Source: Streptomyces sp. NBC_01268 (GTDB taxonomy: Bacteria; Actinomycetota; Actinomycetes; Streptomycetales; Streptomycetaceae). From it: DNA of 64,000 nucleotides. The stretch spans positions 3,534,001-3,598,000 of the forward strand of contig NZ_CP108454.1 in assembly GCF_036240795.1 (NCBI RefSeq), in the 5' to 3' direction. This document shows, in pieces, positions 8,525 to 16,526 of the stretch (the first letter of the stretch is position 1; every line of letters begins with the position of its first letter). Both the position numbers and the translations under genes were made by a program. The notes under the pieces were generated by a model. It was given only the letters and a program-made list of their open reading frames with translations, was not told where the DNA came from and ran no database searches.

Positions 8525-8805
8525 GAACAGGACGTTAAATGCTGCGGTTTCCACATCCGGAAGACCGCAGTCCGCTCATTTGATCGATCATCACCTTGCA
8601 TTGAGAGGGCGAATCCGGACAGCCACCAATGATTGAAAGATCGACGACCGCACCGGACCGACCAAGCGATAGGTCCGATGCGGAGTGTCCGATATGCGGG
8701 AACCGCAGCACTGTCCGGAATGCCCGATTCCAAATTTTCCCGAGGAATTTTCCGAAGGGTCCTCCCCCTCCGGGTCCCGCGGCGCGCTCCCCGTTCCCGG
8801 CCGGC
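8525..8805. other. Intergenic region with inverted repeats upstream of the permease
   Basis: 281 bp without a convincing gene. It contains CTGCGGT (8542-8548) repeated inverted as ACCGCAG (8564-8570), a palindrome TGATCGATCA (8581-8590), and several TGTCCG/CGGACA hexamers between 8612 and 8720. It is markedly lower in GC than its surroundings. It must hold the permease promoter; the inverted repeat sits 18-46 nt upstream of the permease ATG and is a plausible operator. Confidence 0.5.
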
Positions 8806-10317
8806 TCAGCCGGGCCAGACCACCGCCTGCGTCTCGCTGTACGCGTGCAGCGCGTACGAGCCCACGTCCCGACCGACACCGCTCTTCTTGAAGCCGCCGA
8901 ACGGCGCCTCCATGTTCCGGCCGATGGTGTTCACCCCGACCCCGCCGGCCCTCAGCCGCCCCGCGATCCGGAAGGCGCGGGACACGTCGCCGGACCACAC
9001 GTAGTCGATCAGCCCGTAGTCGCTGTCGTTCGCCAGCGCGATGCCCTCCTCCTCGTCGTCGAAGGGGACCACCACGACCACCGGGCCGAAGATCTCCTCC
9101 CGCACCACCCGCATCTCGTTGGTGCAGTCCGCCAGCAGCGTCGGCGCCACGTAGAAGCCGCGGTCGAGACCCGGACCGGCCGGGCGCTCCCCGCCCGCCA
9201 CCACCGTGGCCCCCTCCTTGCGCCCCAGCTCGACGTAGGACTCGATCCGGTCCCGGTGGGCCGCCGAGATCACCGGGCCGACCACCGTGCCGCGCTCCGC
9301 CGGATCGCCCACCTTCATGAAGGCGAGATAGCCGGTCAGCTTCTCGATCAGCCGGTCGTGGATCCCGCGCTGGGCCAGCACCCGGGTCGGCGCGGTGCAG
9401 ATCTGCCCGCTGTAGAAGGAGAAGGTCGTGCCGATCCCCATCACCGCCGCGTCCAGGTCGGCGTCGTCGAAGACCAGCGCCGCGCCCTTGCCGCCCAGCT
9501 CCATCAGCTGCCGCTTCAGGCCCCGGCCGCAGACCTCGCCGATCGCCTGGCCGACCGCCGTGGAGCCGGTGAAGGAGACCATGTCGACGTCCGCGGAGTC
9601 CACCGCGGCCTCGCCCACGGCCGGCGCGGAGCCGGTGACGAGGTTGACCACCCCGGCCGGGACACCCGCCTCCTCCAGGGCGCGGACCATCGCGAACACC
9701 GACAGCGGGTCCTGCGGGGCGGGCTTCACCACGACCGTGTTGCCCATGGCGAGCGCCGGGGCGATCTTGCCGGCCGGGTTGGCCCAGGGGTTGTTGTACG
9801 AGGTGATGCAGGTGACCACGCCGACCGGGCGCCGCACCGCCACCGCCCCGAACACGCCCGCCTTCCCCATCGGGCCGGCCTCGTTGATCTGCGGGGGCAG
9901 CGCCTGCTCGACCGGCTCCAGGGCGCCGCGCGCGTACCGCCGGAAGCGCGAGGAGCCGACCGCGACCTGCATCCCGCGCGCGGTCGCGGTGGTCGCGCCC
10001 GTCTCGGCGCGGGCGAGCAGGGTGTTCGCCTCGGCGTCGCGGGCCATCAGGTCGGCGGCGCGGTCCAGGATCGCGGCCCGCTCCTCCGGCTTCGTCCGCG
10101 ACCAGGTCCCGAAGGCCGCGCGGGCCGCCCGGGCCGCCTCGTACACCTGGTCCCGGGAGGCCTCCGGCGCGAGGCCGACGAGCTCCTCGGAGGCGGGGTC
10201 GATCACCTCGTAGTGCCCGCCGTCGGGCTCGACCCACTCTCCCCCTATATACAGGCGCTCCGTGACCGGCCCGTGCGTCGCCTCGCGCGCCGTCCCCTGC
10301 GTCGATTCCTGCGTCAC
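8806..10317 (-). CDS. Aldehyde dehydrogenase (NAD(P)+)
   Basis: 503 residues from GTG 10317; its GTGA overlaps the stop of the upstream D-aminoacylase by 4 nt, so the two are co-translated. The ALDH signatures are all present: cofactor segment VVVKPAPQDPLS near 196-206, ELGGKGA with the general-base Glu at 273, and the nucleophile Cys 307 in GQICTAP. It oxidises an aldehyde to the carboxylic acid in the cytoplasm. Context (aminoacylase, LLM oxidoreductase) suggests a late step in breakdown of an amide or alicyclic compound. An internal GTG (VTERLYIGGEW) is an alternative start. Confidence 0.92.
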   Translation of the reverse strand: MTQESTQGTAREATHGPVTERLYIGGEWVEPDGGHYEVIDPASEELVGLAPEASRDQVYEAARAARAAFGTWSRTKPEERAAILDRAADLMARDAEANTLLARAETGATTATARGMQVAVGSSRFRRYARGALEPVEQALPPQINEAGPMGKAGVFGAVAVRRPVGVVTCITSYNNPWANPAGKIAPALAMGNTVVVKPAPQDPLSVFAMVRALEEAGVPAGVVNLVTGSAPAVGEAAVDSADVDMVSFTGSTAVGQAIGEVCGRGLKRQLMELGGKGAALVFDDADLDAAVMGIGTTFSFYSGQICTAPTRVLAQRGIHDRLIEKLTGYLAFMKVGDPAERGTVVGPVISAAHRDRIESYVELGRKEGATVVAGGERPAGPGLDRGFYVAPTLLADCTNEMRVVREEIFGPVVVVVPFDDEEEGIALANDSDYGLIDYVWSGDVSRAFRIAGRLRAGGVGVNTIGRNMEAPFGGFKKSGVGRDVGSYALHAYSETQAVVWPG

Positions 10318-12053
10318 CTGGTGCTCACCGTCCTCGTGTCGCGGCCCGAGCGCAGCACCCGGCCCGGGATGGCGCCCGTCACCTCGTCGTCGCGTACCGT
10401 CTCGACCCCGTTGACCCGCACCGACACGATCCCTACCGCCCGCGAGTCCAGGCGCGGGCTGTCGCCCGGCAGGTCGTGGACCAGGGTCGCCGGGCCCGCG
10501 TCGATCCGCTCGGGGTCGAAGAGGACCAGGTCGGCGTGGAACCCCTCGGTGATCCGGCCGCGCTCGCGCAGGCCGAAGAGCCGCGCCGGGTCGTCGCTCA
10601 GCATCTTCACCGCCTGCTCCAGCGGCACCAGCTTCCGGCCGCGCAGGCAGTCGCCGAGGAAGCGGGTCGTGTACGGCGCCCCGCACATCCGGTCCAGGTG
10701 GGCGCCCGCGTCGGAGCCGCCGAGCAGGACGTCCTCGTGCTGCCAGGTCTCCCGGCGCAGCGCCCAGGACGCCGGGTCGTTGTCGGTGGGCATCGGCCAC
10801 AGGACGGTGCGCAGCTCGTCGTGGGCGCAGATCTCCACCAGGCACTGGAAGGCGTCCTGGCCGCGTTCGGCGGCGATGTCCTTCACGACGCGGCCGGTCA
10901 GGCCCTCGTTCTCGGGGCTGTACGTGTCGCCGACGACGTACCGCCCGAAGTTCGCCAGGCGCCGGAAGACGCCGGCCTCCTTGGAGTCGGCGCGCCGCAG
11001 CAGCTCGGTCCGTACGGCGGGGTCGCGCAGCCTCGCGATCCGCTCGGGGACCGGCAGGCCGAGGACCTCGCCCCAGCCGGGGATGAGGTTGAGGGCGCAG
11101 AAGGTGCCGAGCGACATGTTCATGGGGGTGAGGATCGGCATGGTGAGGGCGACGATCCGGCCGCCGGACTTGCGGGCCCGCTCGGAGGCGAGCAGCTGGC
11201 GCGGGACGCGTTCGGGGACGGTGGCGTCGATGGTGAGGACGTTCCAGTTGAGCGGGCGTCCGGCGGCGGCCGTCATCTCGACGAAGAGGTCGATCTCGGC
11301 GTCCGAGAACTGGTCGAGGCAGCCCGCCAGGATCGCCTCGATCTGGGTGCCCTCGTGCTCGCCGACCGCCTTCGACAGGGCGATGAGCTCGGCGGGCAGG
11401 GCGTGCCGGGAGGCGACGGGGGCGCCGTCGCCGTCGGAGTGGGTGGCCGACTGGGTCGTGGACAGGCCCCAGGCGCCGGCCGCCATGGCCTCCTTGAGGA
11501 GCGCGACCATCCGGGCGAGCTGCTCCTCGGTGGGCTGTCCGCCGACCGCGTCGGCGCCCATCACGTACCGGCGCAGGGCGCAGTGGCCGACCATGAAGCC
11601 GGCGTTGACGGCGGTGCGGCCGTCGAGGGCGTCCAGGTACTCGGCGAAGGAGGACCAGCTCCAGTCGACGCCCTCCTCCAGGGCGGTGAGGGCCATGCCC
11701 TCGACCTTGGACATCATCCGGCGCGTGTAGTCGGCGTCCTCGGGCCGGTCCGGGTGGAGCGGGGCGAGGGTGAAGCCGCAGTTGCCGCCGGCGACGGTGG
11801 TGACGCCGTGGTTCATGGACGGCGTGGCGAAGGGGTCCCAGAAGAGCTGGGCGTCGTAGTGGGTGTGCGGGTCGACGAAGCCGGGCGCGAGGATCAGGCC
11901 GGTGGCGTCCTCGGTGCTCCGGGCCTCCTCGGCGACGGTGCCGGGCTCGGCGACGACGGCGATCCGGCCGTCGCGGAGACCGACGTCGGCGGTGCGGGCG
12001 GGCGCGCCGGTGCCGTCGACGACGGTGGCGCCTTGGATGAGGTGATCGAGCAT
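10314..12053 (-). CDS. D-aminoacylase / N-acyl-D-amino-acid deacylase family amidohydrolase
   Basis: 579 residues from ATG 12053, with AAAGGA upstream at good spacing. The amidohydrolase features are DGTGAP near residue 13, the metal-binding HTH (H63, H65) in APGFVDPHTHYDAQL, the GNCGFTLAP segment of D-aminoacylases, and a C-terminal GGSDAGAHLDRM with the metal Asp. The family hydrolyses N-acyl-D-amino acids and related amides. It overlaps the aldehyde dehydrogenase by 4 nt and lies 178 nt downstream of an LLM oxidoreductase in the same direction, so it may be read from that gene's palindrome-controlled promoter. The actual substrate is unknown. Confidence 0.85.
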   Translation of the reverse strand: MLDHLIQGATVVDGTGAPARTADVGLRDGRIAVVAEPGTVAEEARSTEDATGLILAPGFVDPHTHYDAQLFWDPFATPSMNHGVTTVAGGNCGFTLAPLHPDRPEDADYTRRMMSKVEGMALTALEEGVDWSWSSFAEYLDALDGRTAVNAGFMVGHCALRRYVMGADAVGGQPTEEQLARMVALLKEAMAAGAWGLSTTQSATHSDGDGAPVASRHALPAELIALSKAVGEHEGTQIEAILAGCLDQFSDAEIDLFVEMTAAAGRPLNWNVLTIDATVPERVPRQLLASERARKSGGRIVALTMPILTPMNMSLGTFCALNLIPGWGEVLGLPVPERIARLRDPAVRTELLRRADSKEAGVFRRLANFGRYVVGDTYSPENEGLTGRVVKDIAAERGQDAFQCLVEICAHDELRTVLWPMPTDNDPASWALRRETWQHEDVLLGGSDAGAHLDRMCGAPYTTRFLGDCLRGRKLVPLEQAVKMLSDDPARLFGLRERGRITEGFHADLVLFDPERIDAGPATLVHDLPGDSPRLDSRAVGIVSVRVNGVETVRDDEVTGAIPGRVLRSGRDTRTVSTR

Positions 12054-12231
12054 GACCGTCCTTTCTGCGCGGGTCCCGCGCGGGAGCACGGGCGCGCCCC
12101 GGACGGGGGCCGTGCCCGCCGCCGGCCGCGGCTGCGGGTGCCTCCGGCCGGGGCCGGTACGGGGCGGCGGTCCGGGAAGACGCCACCCCGCGCTTCTGGT
12201 ACGGGACCTCCGGGCCCCGGGCCCTGGTCCG

Positions 12232-13356
12232 TCAGGCGTTCGTGCCCTGGCGGAAGCGGGTGGTGCGGTGGACCGGGTCCGTGTCGATCTCGGGGATCAC
12301 GTGCTCGCCGATGAGCTTGATGGAGTTCATCGTGTCCTCGTACGAGATCCCGATCGGCAGGCCGAAGGAGAGCTGGTCGGCGCCCGCCTGCTCCCAGCGC
12401 TTGCACTGGGCCAGCACCTCGCTCGGGTCACCGCAGATCATCAGCTCCTCGGCGATGAGGAGTTCGATGATCTCGGCCGAGTACTCGGGGAGCAGCTCGG
12501 GCCACTCGGGGATGCCCTCGGGCCGGGGGAAGGTGTCGTGGTAGCGGAAGAGCAGCGACTGGAGGTAGTTGAGCCCGCCGCCGACGGCGATCTCGACGGC
12601 CTTGTCGTGGGTCTCGGCGCAGATCGCCGTGGAGGTCACCATGACGTTGTCGTTGACGAAGTCGCCGACCGCCTTGGCCTCCTTGATCGCGTTCTTGTAG
12701 GACTCGACGACCCACTCCATGTCGGAGACCTTCTGCACGCTGAAGCCGAGGACGCCGAGCCCCTTCTTCCCCGCCATGGCGTACGAGGCGGGGGAGCCGG
12801 CCGCGTACCACATGGCCGGGTGGGACTTGCCGTACGGCTTGGGCAGGATCTTGCGGGGCGGGAGCGACCAGTGCTTGCCCTGGAACCCCTCGTACTCCTC
12901 CTGGAGCCACATCTTGGGGAACTCGGCGATGGTCTCTTCCCAGATCTCCTTGGTGTGGTTCATGTCCGTGATGCCCGGGAAGAAGCCGAGGATCTCGTGG
13001 GAGCCGGCGCCGCGCCCGGAGCCGAACTCGAAGCGGCCGCCGGAGAGGTGGTCGAGCATGGCGACCTTCTCGGCGACCTTCACCGGGTGGTTGACCTGGG
13101 CGAGCGGGTTGAAGATGCCGGAGCCGAGGTGGATGCGCTCGGTGGCGTGGGCGAGGTAGCCGAGGTAGACGTCGTTGGCGGAGAGGTGGGAGTACTCCTC
13201 CAGGAAGTGGTGCTCGGAGGCCCAGGCGTACTTGAACCCGGACCTGTCCGCCTGGATGACGTACTCGGTCTCCTCCATGAGGGCCTTGTGCTCGGCTTCG
13301 GGATCGGTCTCGGCCCGCTTGCCGACGTATCCCTGTACGAAGATCCCGAATTCCAC
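12232..13356 (-). CDS. LLM-class flavin-dependent oxidoreductase
   Basis: 374 residues starting MEFGIFVQGYVG. It has luciferase-like landmarks: ASEHHFLEEYSHLS near residue 46 and MLDHLSGGRFEFGSGRGAGSHEILGF near 100-125. Members are FMN- or F420-dependent monooxygenases/oxidoreductases, and relatives occur in mycobacterial sterol-degradation regulons. Two copies of the palindrome CTGAY-N5-GTCAG lie upstream (13382-13396, 26 nt from the start, and 13445-13459). The SDR gene ends 109 nt further upstream in the same direction. It heads a probable unit with the aminoacylase and aldehyde dehydrogenase. Confidence 0.88.
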   Translation of the reverse strand: MEFGIFVQGYVGKRAETDPEAEHKALMEETEYVIQADRSGFKYAWASEHHFLEEYSHLSANDVYLGYLAHATERIHLGSGIFNPLAQVNHPVKVAEKVAMLDHLSGGRFEFGSGRGAGSHEILGFFPGITDMNHTKEIWEETIAEFPKMWLQEEYEGFQGKHWSLPPRKILPKPYGKSHPAMWYAAGSPASYAMAGKKGLGVLGFSVQKVSDMEWVVESYKNAIKEAKAVGDFVNDNVMVTSTAICAETHDKAVEIAVGGGLNYLQSLLFRYHDTFPRPEGIPEWPELLPEYSAEIIELLIAEELMICGDPSEVLAQCKRWEQAGADQLSFGLPIGISYEDTMNSIKLIGEHVIPEIDTDPVHRTTRFRQGTNA

Positions 13357-13381
13357 GGAAGTTCACCGTCCTCGTGAGTTT

Positions 13382-13396
13382 CTGACGAATCGTCAG
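13382..13396. promoter_or_regulatory. CTGAC-N5-GTCAG operator, site 1
   Basis: CTGACGAATCGTCAG, a perfect 5-bp (inner TGACG-N3-CGTCA) palindrome 26 nt upstream of the LLM oxidoreductase start. One of nine such sites in the window, all at catabolic promoters; probably a TetR-family repressor site. Confidence 0.8.
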
Positions 13397-13444
13397 ATCA
13401 GCGATGTGCCCGACTTTCGCACCGCGCGACGGGTGCGTCAATAC

Positions 13445-13459
13445 CTGATGGTGTGTCAG
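13445..13459. promoter_or_regulatory. CTGAY-N5-GTCAG operator, site 2
   Basis: CTGATGGTGTGTCAG, a second, weaker copy (one arm mismatch) 63 bp from site 1 and 7 nt beyond the stop of the SDR gene; same upstream region of the LLM oxidoreductase. Confidence 0.6.
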
Positions 13460-13465
13460 AAACAC

Positions 13466-14227
13466 TCAGAAGAGGCTGACCCCGGCCAGCCAGCCGCCGT
13501 CGATGACGAAGGGCTGGCCCGTGATGTACGCGGAGTCCTCGCCGGTCAGGAAGAGCGCGAGGGCCGCCACCTCCTCCGGCCGCCCGATCCGCCCCAGCGG
13601 CACCAGCTTCCGGTAGAGCTCCGCCGTGGCCGTCGGGTCGACGCCCTCCGGGTTGCTCATGGCGGTGTCGATGGCCCCCGGGCAGACCGCGTTCACCCGG
13701 ATCCCCCTCGCCGCCAGCTCCAGCGCGGCCACCCGGGTGAGCCCCAGCACGGCGTGCTTGCTCGCCGCGTAGGCGCCGACGCCCGCCATCCCCGTCACGC
13801 CCGTGTACGAGGCGGTGTTCACGATCGTGCCGCCGCCGGCCGCCGCGATCTCCGGCGCCACGGCCTTCATGCCGAGGAAGCAGCCGACCTGGTTGACCCG
13901 CACGATCGCCTCGAACTCGTCCAGCGGCGTCGACACCAGCTCGTTGAAGCGCAGGATGCCCGCGTTGTTCACCAGGCCGTCGATCCGCCCGAAGCGGTCC
14001 TTCGCGGCGGCGACCGCGGCCGCCCACTCCGCCTCGGCGGTGACGTCCAGGTGCACGTAGTGCGCCCGGTCCTCCCCCAGCTCCTTGGCGAGCGCCTCGC
14101 CGGGGCCGTCCAGGACGTCCCCCAGGACCACCCGGGCCCCCTCGGCGGCGAAGAGCCGCGCCTCCTGCTCGCCCTGCCCGCGCGCCGCGCCCGTGATGAC
14201 GACGACGCGCCCGTCCAACTTGCCCAT
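13466..14227 (-). CDS. SDR-family oxidoreductase
   Basis: 253 residues from ATG 14227, AAGGAG upstream. Classical short-chain dehydrogenase: TGAARGQG cofactor loop at 12-19, NNAG at 87-90, catalytic Ser140, Tyr153 and Lys157 (YAASK), and PGAIDTAM after the active site. The 3-hydroxyacyl/steroid-type SDRs (hydroxysteroid dehydrogenases, 3-oxoacyl reductases) are the closest general match. It lies 19 nt downstream of an LLM oxidoreductase, so the two form an operon under the double palindrome at 15182-15237. Likely interconverts an alcohol and ketone in the same catabolic route. Confidence 0.92.
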   Translation of the reverse strand: MGKLDGRVVVITGAARGQGEQEARLFAAEGARVVLGDVLDGPGEALAKELGEDRAHYVHLDVTAEAEWAAAVAAAKDRFGRIDGLVNNAGILRFNELVSTPLDEFEAIVRVNQVGCFLGMKAVAPEIAAAGGGTIVNTASYTGVTGMAGVGAYAASKHAVLGLTRVAALELAARGIRVNAVCPGAIDTAMSNPEGVDPTATAELYRKLVPLGRIGRPEEVAALALFLTGEDSAYITGQPFVIDGGWLAGVSLF

Positions 14228-14246
14228 GCGGTGACTCCTTCTGGTC

Positions 14247-15167
14247 CTAGGTGAGGTGCGGGGCGACCTCGGCGGCGAAAGCGCCCATCTGGTCGATGAG
14301 TTCGGCCCGGCTCCGGCAGCGGAACCGCACCTGGATCTGGTCCACGCCCATCTCCCCGTACGCGCGCAGCGACTCGGCGAGCGCCTGCGGCTTGCCGGTC
14401 AGGGTGCGCCGCCCGGTGTCCCAGTCGGGCTGCCCCACGTACAGCGGCTCGGCGATCGCCCCGACGGTGAGCGGCGCCTCGACGCCGGCCTCCTCGCGCA
14501 GCCGCCGCAGCCGGGCGATCTGCTCGGGCAGCCGGCCGCGCGGGTCGCCCTGCGGCAGCCAGCCGTCCCCCTTGACCGCGGCCCTGCGCACGGCGGCGGG
14601 CGAGGAGCCGCCGATCCAGACCGGGACGCGCTCCTGCGCGGGGCGGGGCCGCTGCCCGAGGTCCCGGAAGGAGAAGCGCTCGCCGCTGTGCTCCGGGAAC
14701 TCCTCGGGCCCGAGGGCCGCCCGCAGCGCGTCGACGGTCTCGTCGAGCACGCCGCCGCGCCCCGCGAAGTCCACCCCGAGCGTCTCGAACTCCTCCTCCA
14801 GGTGCCCGGCCCCGACCCCGAGGACGAGCCGCCCGCCGGAGAGGTGGTCGAGGGTCGCGTAGGCCTTGGCCGAGACCAGCGGGTGGCGCAGCCCGACGAG
14901 GGCGACGTGGGAGAGCAGCCGGACCCGCTCGGTGGCCGCCGCCAGGAACGAGAGGGTGGCCACCGGGTCGTACCAGATGGTGCTCATCGCCCCGGCGAGC
15001 CGGCGCGGGACGGCGACGTGCTCGCAGCTCGCGATGTAGTCGAAGCCGAGCGCGTCGGCGGCGCGGGCGACCGCGAGGAGGTCGTCGGGGCCCGCGGCGG
15101 CCTCCCAGGGCTCGGCGTAGATCGTGCTCTGGGACTGGACGGGCAGCTGCATGCCGTAGACCACCAT
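14247..15167 (-). CDS. LLM-class F420-dependent oxidoreductase
   Basis: 306 residues from ATG 15167 (MVVYGMQLPVQSQS), chosen because GAGGGG lies 6-7 nt upstream; the in-frame GTG at 15188 would fall inside a palindromic operator and is less likely. Family landmarks: ASCEHVAVP near residue 50 and TLDHLSGGRLVLGVGAGHLEEEF near 115. It is probably F420-dependent. First gene of an operon with the SDR 19 nt downstream, controlled by two CTGAC-N5-GTCAG sites at 15182 and 15223. Likely acts on a cyclic ketone or acyl-CoA intermediate of the shared pathway (inference). Confidence 0.87.
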   Translation of the reverse strand: MVVYGMQLPVQSQSTIYAEPWEAAAGPDDLLAVARAADALGFDYIASCEHVAVPRRLAGAMSTIWYDPVATLSFLAAATERVRLLSHVALVGLRHPLVSAKAYATLDHLSGGRLVLGVGAGHLEEEFETLGVDFAGRGGVLDETVDALRAALGPEEFPEHSGERFSFRDLGQRPRPAQERVPVWIGGSSPAAVRRAAVKGDGWLPQGDPRGRLPEQIARLRRLREEAGVEAPLTVGAIAEPLYVGQPDWDTGRRTLTGKPQALAESLRAYGEMGVDQIQVRFRCRSRAELIDQMGAFAAEVAPHLT

Positions 15168-15181
15168 GGGGACCCCCTCAT

Positions 15182-15196
15182 CTGACACTCCGTCAG
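15182..15196. promoter_or_regulatory. CTGAC-N5-GTCAG operator, site 3
   Basis: CTGACACTCCGTCAG, perfect outer arms, 15 nt upstream of the LLM oxidoreductase ATG at 15167. Paired with site 4, centre distance 41 bp. Confidence 0.8.
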
Positions 15197-15222
15197 TTAC
15201 GACGACGGCCCCATGCTGTCTT

Positions 15223-15237
15223 CTGACGCGTCGTCAG
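15223..15237. promoter_or_regulatory. CTGAC-N5-GTCAG operator, site 4
   Basis: CTGACGCGTCGTCAG, perfect palindromic arms, 56 nt upstream of the LLM oxidoreductase start and in the same promoter region as site 3. Confidence 0.8.
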
Positions 15238-15382
15238 GCAAGGGGTGTGCACCGGGTCCGCGCGCCGGGAACCCCGGCCGCGCTTTTGTCCAAGACCGCG
15301 GGCGGGCCCGTGCGGCACGGTGGGTCCGGCAGCCCCCGCCCCTCCCCGTGGCCCACCCGGGCCCTCGTCGAACGGACCGCCC

Positions 15383-15859
15383 ATGCGTACCCTGCTGCGC
15401 CGCGCCGCCCAGGCCGGCACCGCCCTGCTCCTCGCCGCCGGCGCCCTCGGCCTCACCGGGGGCTCCGCCCAGGCAGCGACCTACGACGGCGCCGACCCGG
15501 CCTCCACCTACTGCGGCGGCACCACCAGCACGCCGCGCTCGGCCGCCCTCTACGACCCGCGGTTCGGCAACCACGTGGGCACCATCGACCTGCGCTACAA
15601 CTCGGGCTGCCGCACGGTGTGGGCGCGGATCACCCTGGACAGCCCCCAGGGCTGGTGCGGCAACTCCGCCGCCGGGCAGCCCTGCGCCACGGCCGAGGTC
15701 ATCCGGAACTCCGACGGGGCGAGCCTCTCCTGCCAGGTGCCGCAGGGCGGCACCTCCTGCTACACCCGCATGCTCAACGACGCCGGGGTGAGCTCCTACG
15801 CGCAGGGCATCACCTACACCTCGGGCGGCCTCAAGTACACGCAGACCGGCTCCTACTGA
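15383..15859 (+). CDS. Secreted DUF2690-family protein, copy 1
   Basis: 158 residues from ATG 15383. The signal peptide (RTLLRRAAQAGTALLLAAGALGL, cleavage after AQA near residue 32) is followed by a compact domain with YDGADPASTYCGG, a central RYNSGCRTVWARI and several cysteines, the pattern of DUF2690 extracellular proteins. Cysteine spacing suggests disulfides in the secreted protein. A close paralogue follows 91 nt downstream. No catalytic motif is evident and the function of the family is unknown. Confidence 0.85.
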   Translation: MRTLLRRAAQAGTALLLAAGALGLTGGSAQAATYDGADPASTYCGGTTSTPRSAALYDPRFGNHVGTIDLRYNSGCRTVWARITLDSPQGWCGNSAAGQPCATAEVIRNSDGASLSCQVPQGGTSCYTRMLNDAGVSSYAQGITYTSGGLKYTQTGSY

Positions 15860-15950
15860 GCCGTCGCGACCGGCCACCGGCCGGGGCGACACCCGCAGCA
15901 CCCCAGACCCACCCCCCTGCCCGACATCCCTTCACCGAACGGACCTCGCC

Positions 15951-16427
15951 ATGCGCTCCCTGATCCGCCGCACCGCCCAGGCCGGCACCGCCCTGCTCCT
16001 CGCCGCCGGCGCCCTCGCCCTCACGGGCGGCTCCGCCCAGGCCGCCACCTACGACGGCGCCGACCCCGCCTCCACCTACTGCGGCGGCACCACCAGCACG
16101 GTGAAGTCGGCCACCATCTACGGGCCGAACGACAGCTACAACCGCGGCACCATCGAGCTCCGCTACAACTCCGCCTGCCGCACCACCTGGGCGCGGATCA
16201 CGCTGACCAACCCCCAGGGCTGGTGCGGCAACGCCTCGGCCGGCGTGGCCTGTGCGCTGGCCCAGGTCACCCGGAACTCCGACGGGCGCACCTACTCCTG
16301 CCACGTGCCGCAGGGCAGCACCTCCTGCTACACGCCCATGGTCAACGACGCCGGCGTGACCTCCTACGCCTACGCCGAGCTCGACTGGGCGTCCGGCGTC
16401 TCGCACACCTACACCGGCTCCTACTGA
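15951..16427 (+). CDS. Secreted DUF2690-family protein, copy 2
   Basis: 158 residues, the same length as the gene 91 nt upstream and nearly identical in its signal peptide and first 30 mature residues; it diverges mainly in the middle (TIYGPNDSYNRG versus ALYDPRFGNHVG). Cysteines are conserved, so the fold and disulfides should match. This is a tandem duplication with retention of both copies. A strong hairpin terminator follows directly. Confidence 0.85.
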   Translation: MRSLIRRTAQAGTALLLAAGALALTGGSAQAATYDGADPASTYCGGTTSTVKSATIYGPNDSYNRGTIELRYNSACRTTWARITLTNPQGWCGNASAGVACALAQVTRNSDGRTYSCHVPQGSTSCYTPMVNDAGVTSYAYAELDWASGVSHTYTGSY

Positions 16428-16444
16428 GCCGTACCCGCCGAACC

Positions 16445-16480
16445 CCCGCCCGGTCCGCCTCCCTCGGCGGGCCGGGCGGG
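16445..16480 (+). terminator. Terminator hairpin after the DUF2690 pair
   Basis: A 15-bp inverted repeat with one G-T pair (16445-16459 with 16466-16480, 6-nt loop) lies 18 nt after the second DUF2690 stop and is followed by CCCTTTCC. Confidence 0.8.
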
Positions 16481-16526
16481 CCCTTTCCGGCGCGGGCCGG
16501 TGCGCGGACCGGCCCGCCGTCCGCCG

